A DNA stretch of 41,536 nucleotides from an uncultured Eubacteriales bacterium. GTDB lineage: Bacteria; Bacillota; Clostridia; Oscillospirales; Oscillospiraceae. The stretch is taken from contig USGS01000006.1 of assembly GCA_900554275.1 (NCBI GenBank), positions 1 to 41,536 of the forward strand. Reading direction: 5' to 3'. This document shows positions 38,295 to 41,536 of this stretch, one piece after another. The translations under genes were made by a program, and so were the position numbers. Under the pieces are notes generated by a model. That model made no database searches and was not told where the DNA came from. It saw only the letters and a list, made by a program, of their open reading frames with translations. Numbering within the stretch: position 1 is the stretch's first letter; the number at the start of each line of letters is the position of its first letter.

Positions 38295-41200
38295 TCAGTT
38301 GTCGTACATCTCCACCAGCTTGAGCAGGTGCTCGTAGCGGGCCTTTGCCTCGTCCTCGTTGCGCTGGAACAGAACGTCGGCGCGCTCGGGGAACTCGCGG
38401 GTCAGACGGCTGTAACGGGCCTCGTTCATCAGGAATTCCTGATAGCCGCCGGCGGGCGCCTTGGAGTCCAGCGTGAACTTCTTCTCGCCCTCGGGGTTGT
38501 AGCGGAACAGGTTCCAGTAGCCGCAGTCCACGGCCTTCTTCATTTCCTTCTGGCAGTTCATCATGCCGCCCTTGATGGAGTGCATCTCGCAGGGGCTGTA
38601 GCCGATGATCAGGGACGGGCCGTGATAGGCCTCGGCCTCGGTGATGGCCTTGATGGTCTGGGCAGGGTTAGCGCCCATGGCCACCTGTGCCACGTAGACG
38701 TAGCCGTACTGCATGGCGATCTCGGAAAGGCTCTTCTTCTTGACCTCCTTGCCGGCGGCGGCAAACTGTGCCACCTGGCCGATGTTGGACGCCTTGGAGG
38801 CCTGTCCGCCGGTGTTGGAGTACACCTCGGTATCGAACACGAAGATGTTCACATCCTGCTTGGAGGCGATGACGTGGTCCAGTCCGCCGTAGCCGATGTC
38901 GTAGGCCCAGCCGTCGCCGCCGAAGATCCACATGGACTTCTTGGCCAGGTATTCCTTCTTGCTGAGGATGTCGGCAGCCAGCGTGCAGGCCTCGCAGTCG
39001 CACAGCAGAGCGCCCTTGGCCTTCAGCTCAGCGGCGTGCTCGGCAAGCTGCGGCACGGCGGCCAGCTCCTCCACGGTGCAGATGCTCTCCTCCAGGGCCT
39101 TGATATAGGCCTTGGCGGGCTCGGCGTTGGCCGTGCCGTCATCCATGGTATCCAGCCACGCCTGCGCGGCGGCCTTCAGCTCGGGACGCGCCCACTCCAC
39201 GGCGATGAGCTGACGGGTCTTGTCGGCCAGATCCTCGCGGATCTTATTCTGGCCCACGAACATACCCAGGCCGTGCTCCGCATTGTCCTCGAACAGGGAG
39301 TTGCACCATGCCGGGCCGTGGCCCTCCTTGTTGGTGCAGTAGGGGGAGGTAGCCGCAGGACCGCCCCAGATGGAGGAGCAGCCGGTGGCGTTGGAGATAT
39401 ACATATGGTCGCCGAACAGCTGGGTGACGAGACGGGCATAGCTGGTCTCGGCGCAGCCGGCGCAGGAGCCGGAGAACTCCAGCATGGGCTGCTTGAACTG
39501 GCTGCCCTTGACGCTGTTGTCCTGCATATCCTTCTTCTCGGAGACCTCGGAGACGCAGTAGTCGAACACATCCTGCTGGGCCAGCTCGCCCTCCTGGGCC
39601 ACCATGGTCAGCGCGTTGACGGGGCAAGCGCCGATGCAGACGCCGCAGCCCATGCAGTCCAGCGGGCTGACGGCCATGGTGAACTGGTACACGCCCTTGC
39701 CCTTGCCGGCCTTGACGTCCACGATCTTGGCGGCCTCGGGGGCGTTCTTGGCCTCCTCGGCGGTGAGAGCGAAGGGACGGATGGTGGCGTGGGGGCAGAC
39801 GTAGGCGCACTGGTTGCACTGGATGCACTTGGCGCTGTCCCAGGTGGGGACGGACACGGCCACGCCGCGCTTCTCATAGGCGGCAGCGCCCAGCTCGAAC
39901 TGACCGTCCACATGATCCACGAAGGCGCTGACGGGCAGGCTGTCGCCGTCCATCTTGCCCACGGGCTCAAGGATGTCCTTGACCATCTTCACCAGCTCGG
40001 GCTTACCCTTGAGCTGCTTGGCGGGCTTGTTGTCCACGGCGTTGGCCCAGTCGGCGGGCACGTCGATCTTCTTATAGGCGGTAGCGCCCAGGTCGATGGC
40101 CTTGTAGTTCATGTCCACGATGTCCTGGCCCTTCTTCAGGTAGGACGCCTTGGCCTTTTCCTTCATGTAGGCGATGGCCTCTTCCTCGGGCATGACCTTG
40201 GCCAGGGAGAAGAACGCGGACTGAAGAATGGTGTTGTTGCGCTTGCCCATGCCGATCTCCAGCGCCAGGTCGATGGCGTCGATGGTATACAGCTGGATGT
40301 TGTTCCGGGCGATGTAGCGCTTGGACGCGGCGTCCATGTGGTGGTTCAGCTCATCCAGATCCCACTGGCAGTTGATCATATACACGCCGCCGGGCTTGAC
40401 ATCCTGCACCATCTTGAAGCCCTTGGTCACATAGCTGGGGTTGTGGCAGGCCACGAAGTCAGCCTTGTTGATATAATACGGGCTGCGGATGGGCTTGTCG
40501 CCGAAGCGCAGGTGGCTGATGGTGACGCCGCCGGTCTTCTTGGAGTCGTACTGGAAGTACGCCTGAACGTACTTGTCGGTATGGTCGCCGATGATCTTGA
40601 TGGAGTTCTTGTTGGCGCCCACCGTACCGTCGCCGCCCAGACCCCAGAACTTGCACTCGATGGTGCCCTCCGCGGCGGTGTTGGGACAGTTCTTATCCTC
40701 GGGCAGGGACAGGTTGGTGACGTCGTCCACGATGCCGATGGTGAACTGGCGCTTCATCTCGTCCTTCTTCAGCTCGTTATACACGGCGAACACGGAGGCG
40801 GGAGGCGTGTCCTTGCTGCCCAGGCCGTAACGGCCGCCGATGACCTTGATGTCGTTCCAGCCGGCGTTGGCCAGGGCGGTGACAACGTCCTGATACAGAG
40901 GCTCGCCCTGAGAGCCGGGCTCCTTGGTGCGGTCCAGCACGGCGATCTTCTGCACGGAGGCGGGCAGGGCCTCGATGAGCTTCTCGGCGGCGAAGGGGCG
41001 GAACAGACGGACCTTGACCAGGCCCACCTTCTCGCCGTGGGCATTCAGGTAGTCGATGACCTCCTCGGCCACGTCGCAGATAGAGCCCATGGCGATGATG
41101 ACACGGTCCGCGTCAGGTGCGCCGTAGTAGTTGAACAGCTTGTAGTCCGTGCCCAGCTTGGCGTTGATCTTGTCCATATACTGCTCGACAACGGCGGGCA

Positions 41201-41536
41201 GCTCGGTGTAATACTTGTTGCAGGCCTCGCGGTGCTGGAAGAAGATGTCGCCATTCTCGTGGCTGCCGCGCATATGGGGATGCTCGGGGTTCAGCGCGTG
41301 GCGGCGGAACTCGGCCACGGCGTCCATGTCGCACATATCCTTCAGGTCATCGTAGTCCCAAACGGCGATCTTCTGGATCTCGTGGGAGGTGCGGAAGCCG
41401 TCGAAGAAGTTGATGAAGGGGACTTTGCCGCTCAGGGCGGCCAGGTGGGCCACCGGGCTCAGGTCCATGACCTCCTGCACGTTGCCCTCGCACAGCATGG
41501 CGAAGCCGGTCTGGCGGCAGGCCATGACGTCGGAGT
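38295..41536 (-). CDS. nifJ: Pyruvate:ferredoxin (flavodoxin) oxidoreductase, 5'-truncated
   Basis: Thiamine-diphosphate and Fe-S enzyme that oxidises pyruvate to acetyl-CoA and CO2 and reduces ferredoxin: the central step of fermentation. About 1080 of ~1175 residues are present; the frame runs through the right window edge (codons S-D-V before MACRQTGFAM), so roughly 95 N-terminal residues are missing. Single-chain order is seen: domain I remainder, domain II (PFAAEKLIEALP), gamma domain (GLGGDGTVGANKNSIKIIG), a ferredoxin-like domain with two 4Cys motifs (CIQCNQCAYVC and CMGCGVCIGAC), then the TPP domain (FSGSCAGCAETSYARL, GGDGWAYDIGYGGLDHV, NTGGQASKAS). All cluster Cys are intact. It is convergent with nhaC. 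Confidence 0.97.
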   Translation of the reverse strand, partial: SDVMACRQTGFAMLCEGNVQEVMDLSPVAHLAALSGKVPFINFFDGFRTSHEIQKIAVWDYDDLKDMCDMDAVAEFRRHALNPEHPHMRGSHENGDIFFQHREACNKYYTELPAVVEQYMDKINAKLGTDYKLFNYYGAPDADRVIIAMGSICDVAEEVIDYLNAHGEKVGLVKVRLFRPFAAEKLIEALPASVQKIAVLDRTKEPGSQGEPLYQDVVTALANAGWNDIKVIGGRYGLGSKDTPPASVFAVYNELKKDEMKRQFTIGIVDDVTNLSLPEDKNCPNTAAEGTIECKFWGLGGDGTVGANKNSIKIIGDHTDKYVQAYFQYDSKKTGGVTISHLRFGDKPIRSPYYINKADFVACHNPSYVTKGFKMVQDVKPGGVYMINCQWDLDELNHHMDAASKRYIARNNIQLYTIDAIDLALEIGMGKRNNTILQSAFFSLAKVMPEEEAIAYMKEKAKASYLKKGQDIVDMNYKAIDLGATAYKKIDVPADWANAVDNKPAKQLKGKPELVKMVKDILEPVGKMDGDSLPVSAFVDHVDGQFELGAAAYEKRGVAVSVPTWDSAKCIQCNQCAYVCPHATIRPFALTAEEAKNAPEAAKIVDVKAGKGKGVYQFTMAVSPLDCMGCGVCIGACPVNALTMVAQEGELAQQDVFDYCVSEVSEKKDMQDNSVKGSQFKQPMLEFSGSCAGCAETSYARLVTQLFGDHMYISNATGCSSIWGGPAATSPYCTNKEGHGPAWCNSLFEDNAEHGLGMFVGQNKIREDLADKTRQLIAVEWARPELKAAAQAWLDTMDDGTANAEPAKAYIKALEESICTVEELAAVPQLAEHAAELKAKGALLCDCEACTLAADILSKKEYLAKKSMWIFGGDGWAYDIGYGGLDHVIASKQDVNIFVFDTEVYSNTGGQASKASNIGQVAQFAAAGKEVKKKSLSEIAMQYGYVYVAQVAMGANPAQTIKAITEAEAYHGPSLIIGYSPCEMHSIKGGMMNCQKEMKKAVDCGYWNLFRYNPEGEKKFTLDSKAPAGGYQEFLMNEARYSRLTREFPERADVLFQRNEDEAKARYEHLLKLVEMYDN

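Overview
The window is GC-rich chromosomal DNA from a low-redox, fermentative Firmicute, most likely a gut member of the Oscillospiraceae (Clostridia). The reasons are pyruvate:ferredoxin oxidoreductase, FeoA/FeoB ferrous iron uptake, MurT next to a GatD-like protein, the SRP RNA-dnaX-ybaB order, strong AGGAGG ribosome sites and many lipobox proteins of Clostridia-type families. The taxonomy is inferred from gene content; no marker gene was compared. There is no phage, IS element, CRISPR array or rRNA. It reads as ordinary core and accessory chromosome, cut at both ends inside a gene: an NSS symporter on the left and PFOR on the right.

Layout. 1-4.3 kb: end of an NSS symporter, a lipid kinase, and an AI-2E family membrane protein overlapped by a hotdog thioesterase. 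4.3-6.7 kb (minus strand): SRP RNA, dnaX, ybaB. 6.8-13.4 kb: feoB, divergent from a marR-ABC-ABC operon, then cytidine deaminase. 13.5-17.9 kb: a lipoprotein/DHHW pair, feoA, and two CobW-type GTPases, one with a very His-rich metal-binding insert, making a metal-handling cluster. 18.1-21.7 kb: uridine phosphorylase, oleate hydratase, a TetR regulator and tRNA-Gly(CCC). 21.8-29 kb: D,D-carboxypeptidase, phosphoglucose isomerase, a tiny P-loop protein, then the mnmG-murT-gatD operon on the minus strand. 29.1-32.4 kb: a short orphan transcription unit and a three-gene flavoprotein/Fe-S operon related to anaerobic glycerol-3-phosphate dehydrogenase. 32.6-38.1 kb: a KdpDE-like two-component system, a second NSS symporter and an NhaC antiporter. 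38.3 kb to the end: PFOR.

How genes work together. Cytidine deaminase and uridine phosphorylase are two steps of pyrimidine nucleoside salvage. FeoA/FeoB and the CobW pair handle transition metals. The two-component system lies just upstream of two Na+-coupled transporters, and its promoter shares a 28-bp element with the nhaC promoter, so the system may control itself and nhaC. MurT/GatD and the carboxypeptidase act on peptidoglycan, but the GatD-like protein lacks both expected catalytic residues. Oleate hydratase and its TetR neighbour look like a fatty-acid-responsive pair.

The most unusual points are the catalytically degenerate GatD, the promoter element shared by the two-component system and nhaC, a terminator-containing leader before feoB, a CobW GTPase whose usual C-terminal domain seems replaced, an orphan ~150-nt transcription unit with a 25-codon ORF at 29.1 kb, and a 24-bp inverted copy of the tRNA-Gly 3' end. 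All promoter and terminator calls were made by eye.
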